Program-made: the position numbers and the translations under genes
Source of the DNA: Hesseltinella vesiculosa
Lineage: Eukaryota > Mucoromycota > Mucoromycetes > Mucorales > Cunninghamellaceae
DNA length: 64,000 bases
Direction: 5' to 3'
Assembly (NCBI GenBank): GCA_002104935.1
Contig: MCGT01000017.1
Coordinates: forward strand, 186,001 to 250,000
The notes under the pieces: generated by a model
Seen by the model: only the letters and a program-made list of their open reading frames with translations
The model's database searches: none
What the model was told of the DNA's origin: nothing
Part shown: positions 1 to 11,138 of the stretch, one piece after another
How positions within the stretch are numbered: the first letter of the stretch is position 1
Layout of the letters: every line of letters starts with the position of its first letter

Positions 1-24
1 ACTGACAAACCACTTCTTTCATAG

Positions 25-327
25 GGTGCCGGTTTGGTTGGCGGTCCTGGTTTGATTCCTGGCTGCAACATTGGTCGTGAATATGCCATGTTTGAACCTG
101 GCTGTCGTCACGTCGGTATGGACTTGTTGAACAAGAACGCTGCCAACCCTACTGCCTTGATCTTGTCCTCGGTCATGATGTTGCGTCACTTGAACTTGGA
201 TGAATATGCCAACCGTATCTCCAACGCTGTCTATGGAACGATCGAATCCGGTGCTGCCCGCACTGTCGACATGGGCGGCTCCAACACCACCAAGGAATTC
301 ACTGCTGCTGTCATCAGCAAGTTGTAA
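25..327 (+). CDS. IDH1: NAD-dependent isocitrate dehydrogenase subunit 1, last exon (5' end outside window)
   Basis: Mitochondrial NAD-linked isocitrate dehydrogenase oxidises isocitrate to 2-oxoglutarate in the TCA cycle as a hetero-oligomer. Only the last exon is present: it starts after a TAG acceptor at 22-24 and runs in frame to TAA at 325-327, giving about 100 C-terminal residues. The block GGPGLIPGCNIGREYAMFEPG followed by RHVGMD and NPTALILSSVMMLRHL matches the IDH1 (regulatory) type of subunit, which has FEPGSRHVG where IDH2 has FEAVHGSAPD. The tail DMGGSNTTKEFT is the usual family ending. The gene is convergent with glyoxalase II, with 168 bp between the stop codons. Confidence 0.93.
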   Translation, partial: GAGLVGGPGLIPGCNIGREYAMFEPGCRHVGMDLLNKNAANPTALILSSVMMLRHLNLDEYANRISNAVYGTIESGAARTVDMGGSNTTKEFTAAVISKL

Positions 328-495
328 AATGTTACCTTTCTTCCAATCTCTTGCAACTCTTCATCCCGTCCATTCTCAATATCATGCCCCCCCCCACTTC
401 CACCTTTTTTTCAGCAAAACTTCCGAGGTCACTAAATTAAAAAAGGGTAGTATTCTTTAGATTTATTGATAACATCGTGCTATTGCTCTCGACAT

Positions 496-1450
496 TTAAG
501 CATGATCCTTGATATAGCGGACACGGCCGAGGACGTCGATATCAGACAAGGCTGACGGGTCTTCCCCTGGCTTGGCCACCGACTTGCGGACGGTGGCATT
601 GTCTGTGCGCAAAAACGAATTGGTTTGTAATTCGTTCAGGATGGTGGAGGGGGTAGTGCAGCCGACGGCTTGGGCCCAGGTGAGCTTTTGCTGCAGCTCC
701 TTGTTGTCGGGCTCGATGTGATCCAGCAGGAAGCGGCAATTGGATACAGTGTATTCATGGCCAAAATACACAATGGTGTCTTTGGGTAATTGTTTCAGCT
801 TGGCAAGGGCGCCATGCATCACCTCGGCCGGGCCTTCAAAAAATTTGCCAGCACCACTGGAGAACAAGCAGTCGCCAGTGAACACACAGGCTTCTTGGGT
901 GGTTGGATCCTGTACATAGTAGCAAACGTGCTCCATCGTGTGGCCGGGGGTCAGCAGTGGTTGCACCTGCAATTGGCCCAATTTGAATGGCTGTTCATCC
1001 TTGATGACCTTGGTGACCGACTGCACGCGGTCCGATCCGCCATAGACTGTCAGGCCGGGCTGCAGCTTCAGCAGTTTGCTATTGCCATGGGCATGGTCCC
1101 AGTGATGATGGGTCGTTAGTATGCTAAAAGAAAACAACATGAGCGCCACGCCACCCTGTCCAACTTGGCTTCTCACGTTGTCAACGTGACATCTGGAAAT
1201 TCTTTTTTCATGGCAGCCAGCAATTTTTCTGGTTCCACAGGATCTACAAACGCAGCTATAAAAAAAAAGAGTGAGTGGCTAAGGAAAAATGAAATAAAAA
1301 CGGTTTGTGCGTTTACCCGTCTTGGTTGCTTGGTCCATTAAAATATGGGCATAGCTACACAACAGAAAGCAAGGTGAGACAATACTGAACAAAAAGAACG
1401 CACAAGTGACCCAACTTGTCAGCCAGACAAGGAACAACTTTGATTTGCAT
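496..1450 (-). CDS. GLO2: Hydroxyacylglutathione hydrolase (glyoxalase II)
   Basis: Hydrolyses S-lactoylglutathione to D-lactate and glutathione, the second step of methylglyoxal detoxification. Four exons on the minus strand: 1450-1416, 1354-1317, 1255-1177 and 1123-496. They sum to 780 nt (259 residues) and every junction keeps frame. Exon 1 encodes MQIKVVPCLADN, the usual start of the family. The metallo-beta-lactamase metal motif THHHWDHAHGN lies just after intron 3; later ligands are GHTMEH and the D of FTGDCLF, and FGHEYT near the C-terminus is the glyoxalase II signature. The first donor (GTTGGG) is unusual but is the only site restoring the conserved N-terminus. No mitochondrial presequence is seen, so a cytosolic form is inferred. 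Confidence 0.93.
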
Positions 1451-2443
1451 CTTATTCGCGCAACTTGAAGAAAAGAGTCGTTGGGAGGTTTTTAAAATAG
1501 ACCGCATACAGCGCAAGAAGCAAAGTAAAAAAGAAAAGAAGAAGGCAAAAAAAAAAAATTACTATTTTTTTTTTTTGCCTTCAGCAAATGACGTTTGCAG
1601 CCCAATCAAGGATCACCCACCCTTGGGCTTGTTTTGGCAACTGAGCCGAAAGAGGAAAAAAAAAACGGTGGCAAGTCCATGCAAAGAAGTTTTGATGGTC
1701 AAATGGCGCTCCTTCATTGCTAATTATGATGGCCATGTGTTTTCTTCAATGTCTGTCAGCAAGCTCATCGTGATCGCCCGGGCAACCCGTCATTGCTCAG
1801 GCAATGACCAGAAAACTTCACTCATGCTAGCTCCCTTTTCTCGGAGCAGAGAAGCCCGGACTCTGGCACACGCATTGGCAGGCTGGTGAATAATAATTGG
1901 GTGTGACGCCCTATCTCCCCAACCCGAGAAGAACAACGGCTATGCAGAAGAACGCGACTGTGGAAACATGCAAAAGGATAGAAAAGGTCGGACGACCCGG
2001 CTGGACAGCATGTTTTGAAGAAGGGTTTGGTGAGTAAATGAGTCAGATAGACTGCCCATCGAGATTTCCAAGGAGAGGATGCGACAAGACTGTTATGTCG
2101 TTAAAACCACCAACCATTTCATATACACAATCCAAGTCGACTCCATGATCAGCCAAGTGCGCCGTCATTTCTACCCAATCATGGCATGGGCATCGTGGCC
2201 ATCAAGTAAAACTGCAAGGCTTAAACCCAGCCAATCAAATTTACTGAAGACGAGAGTTGAAAACATTGTTGCACACGGGTCATCCTTTTTCTGAATGCCG
2301 AACGAGGGAAAAAAAACGCAATCAGATCTTCCATCTTCGGAGAGGTTTATTTATTTCCAAAAAGTATTTTTACATTGACAAAAGTTGTGTGCGTTATTTT
2401 CAGAGCATTGCAAGAGGTATCCTTTTTTATATTTTATAATTAT
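1451..2443. other. Intergenic, no gene recognised
   Basis: About 1 kb between the start of glyoxalase II and the stop of arginase. The left part should hold the GLO2 promoter and the right part the arginase 3' UTR. Open frames here are short, rich in lysine or phenylalanine from A/T runs, and match no family I recognise. Confidence 0.6.
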
Positions 2444-3547
2444 CTACAACAAGGATTCACCCAAGCAGCATCGAGCCAAAGAGCAACCCACTTGCACGGT
2501 CTTGAACACAGCTTCATCTGATTCCAAAGAGGGGTTCACTGAGAGGGAAAAAAAGGACCGGTGAATATGAAAACTTGGGTGTCAAGGGCGCTTTTTACCT
2601 TCCATGATATCAGCAGCAACGAGCAAGCCAGTTTCAGCCAAAGCTTCACAGATGTAGTGACCTTCTCTAAACGTCAAACCACCACGGACAGGAGTACCCT
2701 AGTAACCATCAAGATCAGCACGAGCTTGTCTCTTTCTCTGTATACTTACAGTGCTGGGGGCAACGGTGGGATCAAGGGCATCGACATCAAAAGAAAGATG
2801 GATAGGCAAATCCCGGTTGGGGTTGATGCGGTCCAGACACATTTCAACACACTTGCCAATACCCCACTTGTCGACATGGTGCATGGACAGCGCCATGATG
2901 TTGTGTTCACGAAGCGTCTTCTTTTCAAAGTTGTCAATATCACGCAGACCGATGTAAGCCAGACGGCCCAAGTCCAAGATAGGCTTGACCCAAGCAAATT
3001 CAGGATGGCCTTGAGACAAGCCGGTCAAGAAGCTCAGAGGACAGCCGTGGACGTTGCCAGATTCAGTGGCTTCGGGGGTATTGATGTCCTATTTAAAAAA
3101 GAAATCAGGATCCCGTCTCTACCTTTTCCCTAAGCTTACAGCGTGGGCATCGATCCATAGCAAACATGCGTTGGGGTGAGCAGCAAAGACACCCGAGACG
3201 GTGGCCAGGGCAACCGAATGGTCACCGCCCAAGGTGAGGACAAATTCACCTTGCTTGGCATGTTGCTCGATTTGACCAGCCAACTTTTGGGTGACGCGAG
3301 AGACAAACTTGGGGTTCTTGAGGTTCTGGACAACAGGGTCTTCGGCTGGCTTCAAAGAGTCCAAGTCATCGTTGGGTTCGTACGAGACATTGTAGCCCAT
3401 TTCTTCCAGCTGATTAGCCAGGCCGAATTCAACAAGTCGCAATGGGCCTTGTTCGACACCGGCTTGAGGTTGACCTCCATTGAATGGAGCACCAATGACG
3501 GCAACTTGCTTGCCGGACAAGAATTTGTTATGTTCAACGGTCATCAT
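2444..3547 (-). CDS. CAR1: Arginase
   Basis: Hydrolyses arginine to ornithine and urea; a cytosolic binuclear manganese enzyme. Four exons: 3547-3140, 3088-2750, 2698-2599, 2538-2444, totalling 942 nt (313 residues), typical for arginases. Manganese motifs are visible in order: GGDHS (about residue 107), DAHAD split by intron 1 after DAHA (about 133), and SFDVDALDP near residue 237. [15 protein letters not shown] is the conserved substrate-loop region. The start MMTVEHNKF is at an adjacent pair of ATGs; the second would remove one residue. It is transcribed in the same direction as the fatty aldehyde dehydrogenase upstream, with about 480 bp between them. Confidence 0.95.
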
Positions 3548-4032
3548 TTTGGAAAGATTACAAGCGAGCTGGGGTTGTGTTTGAAACGAAGAAGAAAAGA
3601 AGAAAAAAAAAAAAAAGGAAGCAGGTTTCGCACGCCTCCCTTTTATCCTTTGGCTGGATAAAAAGAGGCGCCTAAAAAAGGCATGACATCAACCACCCAA
3701 TGATTTTCTCCCGTGAGAAAAATAATTTAGGTCCTTTTTGGCGCAGGAAACGTTAAAATGGATGACCATGAGGTGGATTTACACAAAACTGTCATCATTA
3801 AGGAAAACAGGGTCTGGAGAAGGAACAAAGACAAAGCTAAATAAGGTCATGTGCTGTGGCAAGGTCATTGACATCCTCCATATGCGGCTGGATGAGTCCT
3901 CGATGAGCCCCTGTCAAGTTTTCCCGCTCAAAAAAGTGACAAACCCGTGAGAAAGAAATCAAAGGATTTTCATAGGGTGAAAAAAAAAAACCATATTTCT
4001 TTTATTTTTGAATTAGGGGAATACAACAATTT
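3548..4032. other. Intergenic: arginase promoter and aldehyde dehydrogenase 3' flank
   Basis: About 485 bp with A/T-rich runs and no coding signal I can support. No clear TATA box stands out at a convincing distance from the arginase start. Confidence 0.5.
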
Positions 4033-5944
4033 TTAAGCACGACGCTTCAAGTACAAGATCAATAAGATAATCAAGATCATGGCAGCACGGATAGGACCCT
4101 TGTTTTGCTTGAGGTACACAACGTAAGGGTGGGTGACCATGAACGTGCGCAACAAGGAAAGGTTGCCGGAGGTGTAGGGAGGATAACGCACCTTCATCAA
4201 GAATTCCAATTGTTGCTTCTTTTGCATAATGGCCCGTTCATGAGTGAAGGCGTTGAAGGAGCGGTGGCCATGGTAGTTGCCCACGCCTGAGTTGCCAATA
4301 CCACCAAAAGGAAGGGAGTATTCTAAAAGAGGAAACCCAACCGAGATCAGTCTTTTTTTAATTTTTAATTCCCAGAAAAACTTACCAGCTTGGTGCATCA
4401 AGGTGTCGTTGACACAGACACCACCAGATTGCGTGTTTTCAAGAACTAGCCGAGGAGAGGTCAGTTTGCTTCCCAAAAAAAAAAAAAAAAAAGGTTTACC
4501 TCGGTCAATCAGCTTTTGCTTCTTGCTGAACACATACAGCACCAAGGGAGGAGGGCTAAGCAAAAAAAAAATAAAAAATGAGCGGAGAGTCGGTAGGCTG
4601 GAAATGGCATGTGAAAAAAGCTTACTTTTTCTTGATCAACGTGATGGCTTCATCCAATTCATTATAGGCAATGACAGGCAAGACAGGGCCAAAGATTTCA
4701 TCGCCCATCAAGACTTGGTCGTTGAACTTGACATCAGTAATCAAGGTAGGGGCAATGTAACGTTCGTCACGGTCAACATCGCCGCCAAAGACGATGCCAC
4801 CCGATTGGCGGTTTTCAATCAAACCAGCAATGCGGTCGACATGACGCACAGACACCATGCGGGCATAATCCTTGCTGTGCTTGGGGTTCTCACCAAACCA
4901 TTCCTTGATGGTGGCACTGAAAGCCTTGACAAAATCATCCACACGCGAGGCAGGACACAAGACATAATCCACAGCAATACAGATTTGGCCGCAGTTGTAG
5001 AATTTACCAAAAGCAATGCGGTTGGCAGTGATCTTCATGTCGGCATCGGGTGTAATGACAGCAGGGCTGGGCGAAAATAAAAAGAGGCAGATGAGTTTCT
5101 GTCCTGTGCTTCTTGGAGACTTACGACTTGCCGCCCAATTCCAAAGTCACGCCGGTCAAATGCTTGGCAGCGGCGTTCATGACAATCTTACCGACAGCAG
5201 GGCTGCCAGTATAGAAGATATGGTCGAAATGGTGGGTCAACAACGACGTGGTTTCTTCAACAGCACCATTGACGATGCGGTAGACGGTTTGATCCAAGTA
5301 GCGGGTGAACAAGTCGGTCAATAAAGCAGCGGTATGGGCAGCGACTTCGGACAGCTTGAGGACCACAGCATTACCAGCAGCAATAGCACCCACTGAGATA
5401 AACCGTCAATCACCAAGTTTGTCTCTTAAAAAGCCTTACCAAGAGGAACAAGGGAGAGTTGCACAGGGTAGTTCCAGCACCCAATGATCAACACCACACC
5501 AAGAGGATCACGACGTACCTTGACAATCTCACGGGAGTTCAAGGCAAGGCGAGGCTTGATTTTTTCCTCCTTGGCCAAACGGTCCAAGTTCTATGCAAAG
5601 GTTTGTCAGCAAGAAGACGTGCTCCTCGAGACTTACATCTAAAAAGTACAAGCATTCTTCGAGCACAGGAGCAATGTCACCGCTCATGGCTTCGCTGCGA
5701 GGTTTGTTCATATCTTTGGCCAAGGCTTCGTAGATGCGTTCTTCATTGTGGGCAACCATGTTGTACAGTTGTTGGATTTGGAACTTGCGGTAGTCCAAGC
5801 CGCGAGTTTTACCTGTCATGACAAACACAACGGATCAGTCCATGGCTCCTCGTTGCTTTTGTTCCTACCAGTATCAAAGTTGACACGGAGCGAGGTCACG
5901 GCATCTTGAATGGAATCCAAACTAGTATATTGCAAATCAGCCAT
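4033..5944 (-). CDS. HFD1: Fatty aldehyde dehydrogenase (ALDH3 family), C-terminal membrane anchor
   Basis: Oxidises long-chain fatty aldehydes with NAD(P)+. Eight exons (5944-5869, 5812-5637, 5590-5440, 5392-5125, 5066-4626, 4555-4500, 4445-4386, 4322-4033) give 1,518 nt and 505 residues with every phase matching. ALDH landmarks are GCWNYP, the general-base Glu in LELGGKS, the nucleophile Cys in [11 protein letters not shown], and [19 protein letters not shown] is the usual ALDH3 C-terminal block. The last 20 residues are a hydrophobic helix ending in KRRA, a tail anchor like that of human ALDH3A2 and yeast Hfd1, so an ER, peroxisomal or mitochondrial outer membrane location is inferred. Confidence 0.94.
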
Positions 5945-6315
5945 TGTTTCAAAGAATATGCAGAATAGCAGTAAAAGAAAAAAGAAGAGAAAAAAAAAGA
6001 ATAGCCAAAAAAATGAAAAAGCGAAAAAAAAAGAATGGGGAAGGAGCATGTGATTTGATAGCCAGCACTGTCATTTGAAATTTTCTAAATCAAGCACCGG
6101 TGAATTCTAGGCACACGGAACTTCGTTGCTGCCGCTTCTTTTGGTCACTTTCTTTGAGCTAAAAAGAGGAATCACCGAAATTGACGAGAATGAAAAAGAA
6201 AAATATTGCTTTTTGTTCATTTAATTTGCTTTGCCAAAAAAAAAAAAGGTCGTCAATGTGTGACGGCGAGAAAAAATGGGTGCATGTTGGGATGGAAAGG
6301 AATGCAAGTTGGCCA
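5945..6315. other. Intergenic, no gene recognised
   Basis: About 370 bp rich in A and G runs between the aldehyde dehydrogenase start and the stop of the next minus-strand gene. It should hold the aldehyde dehydrogenase promoter; no further feature is seen. Confidence 0.5.
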
Positions 6316-6826
6316 TCACTCAGGGAAGGCGGGGTGTCGTTCAAGGAAAGCTTGTCGAAGGATGCTGTTCATGTGATCATATTGGGATGAATGGGTATCT
6401 TGATGGATCGATAAGTCCGATCGTTCCATGTGGGCTTGGTAAAGGACTTGATTGATGTTGGCGTAGTCGTTGGGAACCGGCTGTGTTCTCGTGGAGATCA
6501 TGACTCGTTCCAGACGCGGTGCAGTGGGCTGCGCAGCGTCCATCAAGAGTGGTGCCTCTTCCATGGGAGTATCAGCCATGGCTGGGGGTGTAGGTGGTAG
6601 TAGGATCGGTAGGGGGTAGTCATAGTCGGAATGAAAGGCGCTGGGTGATCTACAAAGAGAACATGAGTCCCACTGCTATGAGCATCAGCCCATGGACCTC
6701 AACAAAAGAAGACCATGGACGGCAATCTTACGGAGTGTTTGCATGTTGGATCTTTGTTCGTTTGTAGTCAATGTCACCTGAATGTAAATCGCAAACGTTT
6801 ACTTTTCGCTTCAAAGGACTTAACAT
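6316..6826 (-). CDS. Small two-exon gene of unknown function
   Basis: Not recognised. Exon 1 (6826-6732) starts MLSPLKRKVNVC and ends with a clean GTAAG donor. Exon 2 (6649-6316) follows a TTTGTAG acceptor in the matching phase and ends in TGA. Total 429 nt, 142 residues. The N-terminal third is basic (KRK, YKRTK), the middle is Pro-rich (LPILLPPTPPAMADTP), and the C-terminal half has a polar, possibly helical segment PNDYANINQVLYQAH followed by ILRQAFLERHPAFPE. No signal peptide or membrane segment is seen. The basic N-terminus suggests a nuclear protein, which is inference only. The phase-matched intron is the main reason for calling it a gene. Confidence 0.65.
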
Positions 6827-7489
6827 GATGGCTGTGACATGAATAAACAATGCAATGCCAGAGATGTTGATAAACGGGAGTATCAATGGCTGGAGGAGGT
6901 TTGGAAAAGAAAAACAAAAAAAAATCCTGTTGCGTGTCCCCCTTTTTTTTCCCGCCCAGGAGCCATTCGGCCCAATCACAGTCGAGAACAGCTGCTTTTC
7001 TCTTTTACGCTGGGCAGCCATTACCAATCGAGTTGTTTTTGAGTATCAATATTGCTTTCATAGTAAATTTCACGTTGTTCCATTGGCCCAAAACTGACTT
7101 TTGACGTTTCTTTTTTTTTAAAAAAAAAAACCAAAGTGTCCTCCTTTGGATTTGATCATGAATCACTAGGCCAGCCTCATCTGACCTCTACCGATTGGCA
7201 TAACTATCAAAACCACAGGCTTTGTATGCAAAGTCTGGCTTCGTTAGTGACAATCCAAGATATGCTACCCAGCTGTTTTGAGTGGACGCCCCGGATATGT
7301 TGCTATCCTTGGTACCGCATCATCTGATTTAGAAACACTCATGTTTGGCTCATCCAGACGTCTCATCGTTTAGCAGTTTTCGGCAAATTTGGCGCTTGTT
7401 GAATCATTTGTCCTCCTTCCCCATCATGTATCCAACATGTCAAGGTGGGTCGGCGGAGATCGAATCATCGCTCGAAGTGGTGGTCGTCG

Positions 7490-7600
7490 GTTTTTTTTTT
7501 TTTGACATCGATGGCTGGCAATCTCAACCAATCGGCTTGCTTTATCACCATTCATGCCTTTCTTAAGAGCTTGCTTCCATGTACATTCCCACATTCATCC
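7490..7600 (+). repeat. Copy 1 of a dispersed intergenic repeat
   Basis: The segment GGCTGGCAATCTCAACCAAT and what follows (TTTATCACCATTCATGCC, AAGAGCTTGC) resembles stretches at about 25480-25600 and 26880-27060, and the reverse strand at about 46030-46250. Alignment was by eye, so the edges are approximate. A shorter similar core (GCTGGGCAGCC then CCAATCGA) is at about 7010-7030. Confidence 0.5.
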
Positions 7601-7744
7601 ACATACATGATTTATAGCCAGAGATCTGAGTATCACCTAATTCCAAAAAAAATAAAAGAGCCCAAAAGATGCGCACGGCTGCCATAGGATAGTCGCCATG
7701 GATACAAACGTCGTCCTGAAAGCGTGTCGGGTAGCTAGGATCAA

Positions 7745-7764
7745 ACACACACACACACACACAC
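7745..7764. repeat. CA dinucleotide microsatellite
   Basis: About ten uninterrupted AC/CA units in intergenic DNA. No regulatory role is claimed. Confidence 0.9.
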
Positions 7765-8907
7765 TTTTGCACCAGTTTCCAGTCTCCAGCTTCCAGTTGT
7801 TCTGGTCACGGTCTTGTTTGCTTACTCCCCCCCCACTCCCCCCAAGCACAGGATAGATTTATACGACCGCCACAAGGTCACAAAGGACGCTATAGCTGCT
7901 TGTACAAGCGCAAACATATACGATGCAATGCAGAACGAGTTCATTTGTGCCTTCGCCTGTCGCTTAAACTCCTGGTTCCCGCAAAAAAAAGTACAATGAT
8001 GAAACTTTATTCTCGGGCGGGAAACTGAGGAAAAAAATGGCCCGGATTACCTTTTTGTTCACAGTGTGCGGCTTTGCTCCCGGTCGTCATTGATGTCATT
8101 CCTAAAAAAAAGGAAGGGTCCCGAGAAAAAGATGCTAGTGGCAGATCTCTTTATTACTAGGCATAGCAAGAACCGATGCTAGCAGGAAATGACGTCAGGA
8201 TGAAAAAAAAAAAAAAAAGACAGCCATCCAAAGAACAGCGTCTGTTGAGCGATTGCAGCCGTCTGTTTGGACTCTGCCCTTGAATGGGCTAGAGCCCAGA
8301 AAAAAAGACTTTGGCTAATCTCAAACTCCGCTGTCATCGAGGAACAGTTCTCATGATTGCACATGATAGTCAATACGAGATAAGCTTAGGGTTTATTTAT
8401 ACTGTGCATGCCGATTTGTTTTACGCATTGGCTTTTCCCAGCTTTGTCAATGAATGTGAAAAAGTAGCATGCATCCAAAACGATGAGAGCCTGCTTACTG
8501 TGTTGGGGGTTTTTTTATTTTTTTTTATTGTTATCGCCGGAGTGATGGCTGTCGGTGATTAGGGTGGTGATTTAAAAGGAGCATAGTGTCATCTTGATAG
8601 AAACGAAACCATGACGCAAGAATAAAATACAAAAAAAAAAAGGGTGCAGTTGTCTGAAAAAAAGAGATGTGTTTGGATGAAATAGACAAACAAGTTGGCA
8701 AAAAAAAAAAAAAAAAGACAAATGAAGAAACTTGGCCCGAGCACAAACGTCAAAAAGACAGATTTGGCAAAAAAGCAAAGAGCAGAGTAATTTTCATAAG
8801 ATTCCATTGGCCTGCAGGGCAACATTTGACGATGACAAAAGGCATGAGAGGTTTGGTTCCTGAGTTTTCAATGACAAATTTTATTCAATGTCCGGCGGTG
8901 CCTGCCA

Positions 8908-8915
8908 TATAAAAA
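8908..8915 (+). promoter_or_regulatory. Probable TATA box of the GPD1 gene
   Basis: TATAAAAA lies about 120 bp before the GPD1 start codon, followed by a C/T-rich leader, as is common in strongly expressed fungal glycolytic-type genes. The transcription start is not determined. Confidence 0.55.
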
Positions 8916-9029
8916 TGGGCCCCATCCTTTTTTTTCTCTGTTTCTCCCCTGTTCTTTAATCTTCTTTTAGAATCTCCTTTAGATCCATTCGTTATTATTT
9001 ATTCATCTGCATATACACATACCAACATC

Positions 9030-10181
9030 ATGTCATTAGAAAAAGTCTGCATTATTGGATCCGGCAACTGGTAAGGGATTCAAAGAAGATCATGAAGAAA
9101 AAAGCTTATTTTTATTTGTTGGATGGCAGGGGTTCAGCCATTGCCAAGATCGTAGGCACCAATACTCAAGTTCATTCCCAAAAATTTGAACGTACGGTGC
9201 GCCAATGGGTGTTCCAAGAAAAGATTGATGGTCAAAATCTCACCGACATTATCAACACACAACATGAAAACGTCAAGTACTTGAAGGGTGTCCAGCTGCC
9301 GGAAAACGTGGTGGCCATTCCCGATGTCGTCGAAGCCTGCAAGGGGGCCACCTTGGTCGTCTTTGTTGTTCCTCATCAATTTGTGCGTGGCGTGTGTGAA
9401 CAGATGAAGGGCCATCTCGCTCCCAATGCTCGTGCCATCTCCTTGATCAAGGGCCTGGAAATCACCCCCACCGGCACCCGTCTGTTCTCTGAAGAAATCG
9501 AACGCATCCTCAGCATCCCCTGTGCTGCCCTCAGCGGTGCCAACATTGCCGACGAAGTTGCCCGTGAAAAATTCTGCGAATCCACCGTTGGCTGTCAAAA
9601 CCTGAACGACGGCAAGCTGTGGCACTCTCTGTTTGACACCAGCTACTTCCGCATCAACGTCATTGAAGATCATGTTGGTGTGCAATTGTGTGGTGCTCTC
9701 AAGAACATTGTCGCTGGTAAATCACCACGTTCCCTTTCATGACTTTGGCTGACCTTTTTTTTTTTTTTTCTACCTAGTCGGGGCTGGTTTCTCGGACGGT
9801 TTGGGTTACGGTAGCAACACCAAGGCTGCCATCATTCGACGAGGTTTGATGGAAATGCGCAAGTTTGGCCAAATGTTCTTTGGCGACATGGTTCAGACGG
9901 AAACCTTTTTCGAATCCTGTGGGGTGGCCGACTTGATTACCACATGCAGCGGTGGTCGTAACCGCAAGGTTGGTGAAGCCTATGCCAAGACCGGCAAGCC
10001 CATGGATGTGCTGGAAAAGGAATTGCTGAATGGCCAGAAATTGCAAGGCACCCTGACTGCCCAAGAGGTGTATGAGTTCCTGTCCCACCGCAAGCTGGAA
10101 AATGAATTCCCACTGTTCTTAACCGTCTACCGCATCGTGTATGAAAATGCCCCTGTTGGTAGCATTGTTCGTGACATTTAA
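9030..10181 (+). CDS. GPD1: NAD-dependent glycerol-3-phosphate dehydrogenase
   Basis: Reduces dihydroxyacetone phosphate to glycerol-3-phosphate with NADH, feeding glycerol and phospholipid synthesis and redox balance; normally cytosolic. Three exons: 9030-9070, 9130-9716, 9778-10181, 1,032 nt and 343 residues with matching phases. The Rossmann glycine motif GSGNWGSAIA spans intron 1, and the family substrate/catalytic region [19 protein letters not shown] spans intron 2. Further family blocks are [17 protein letters not shown] and the [10 protein letters not shown] segment. The C-terminus [11 protein letters not shown] is close to a DNA scrap found again at about 22440-22500. A TATA-like element lies about 120 bp upstream. 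Confidence 0.96.
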
Positions 10182-11138
10182 AAAAGACTTCTCACTTCAG
10201 GTAGATGGGTCATTGATAGACTATAGACGCATTTCTTTTTTTTTTTTACATGATTTCCCCTTCACCTCTCCCTACTTGCATGTTTCATTTTACTTTACCA
10301 AACATCACGCTGTAGATAGATTACCCACTTTTTTTTCGCATTAAAACAAGAATTAAGCACGCACAAAATGATAAACAGTAAACAGATCACAGTTGCCTCC
10401 TTGACAAAAAGAAGGGGCAAATTACACTGCGGTCAGCTTTTTTCATCTCAGTTATGGCTCATTAGGGCATACATAGTTTTTAAGCGTGGTGCGCAAAATG
10501 AATCAATTTTATTGCAAACTGCAAAAGCAACTGGGAGCAATGGTTCAAAAGCACTCGCTTTCTTTTTTACACGCAACCACAACCACACAATAATTAAATA
10601 AACAGAAACAAATATATTAATTGAACAGGAGCATCTATCTAACAAAAACTATCTATCGTAAGGAGCCTACTCTATAAGCGTCAAGTGAGAGAGTCATCGA
10701 TCAAGCAGTGTGGGAGGGTGAAGATCATCAATAAACAAAGCTTTAAAAAAAATAAACGACATACTGAAGGGGAGGTAGATATGATTGTGTAGCGTAGCCC
10801 TTGGAAAGTGAGGTGGGATGCATTGTGCAAAGCGATCAAGTGATCGAAGTGGACAGGAAGCAAACGCGTTGTGATCTTTCCCATCAAGGAGCTTGGTTTG
10901 TTGTCATTCGCACAGCCAATGAATAGAAAGAACGGTTGCCATGGCAACCAGCTTTCCTTCCCCTTCTACCGTCCACATTTGGAAATTCAGAGCGTGCCAC
11001 CCACCCAGGGCCAATCCACTGAGCCACATTTTCTGGGTTATTTAAACAGCAGGCTGCCAAATTACAACGCCTTTCTTCCAAACTCCAGCTTTTTTTTTTC
11101 TTTTTCCACACACGACTGATTGACCTCTGTGATTAGCC
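10182..11138. other. Intergenic, no gene recognised
   Basis: About 960 bp between the GPD1 stop and the PARP gene start, on the same strand. It holds the GPD1 3' flank and the PARP promoter. Short open frames on both strands have no splice-consistent extension and no recognisable similarity. Confidence 0.55.

Larger units (their letters stand above)
6827..8907. other. Gene-poor intergenic stretch, about 2 kb
   Basis: No coding exon with credible splice sites or family similarity was found. It holds homopolymer A and T runs, a CA microsatellite and a copy of a dispersed repeat. The right end leads into the GPD1 promoter. Confidence 0.55.

Noticed and set aside
1416..1889. 157-residue open frame on the plus strand
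   Set aside because: It overlaps the first exon of glyoxalase II antisense and is mostly lysine and phenylalanine from A/T runs; no splice or family support.
2417..2426. GTATCCTTTT, resembling a U12-type donor
   Set aside because: It lies in the 3' flank of arginase on the opposite strand, not at any exon boundary.
8531..8825. Several Phe-rich minus-strand frames
   Set aside because: They arise from A-runs read backwards and have no conserved sequence or splice context.
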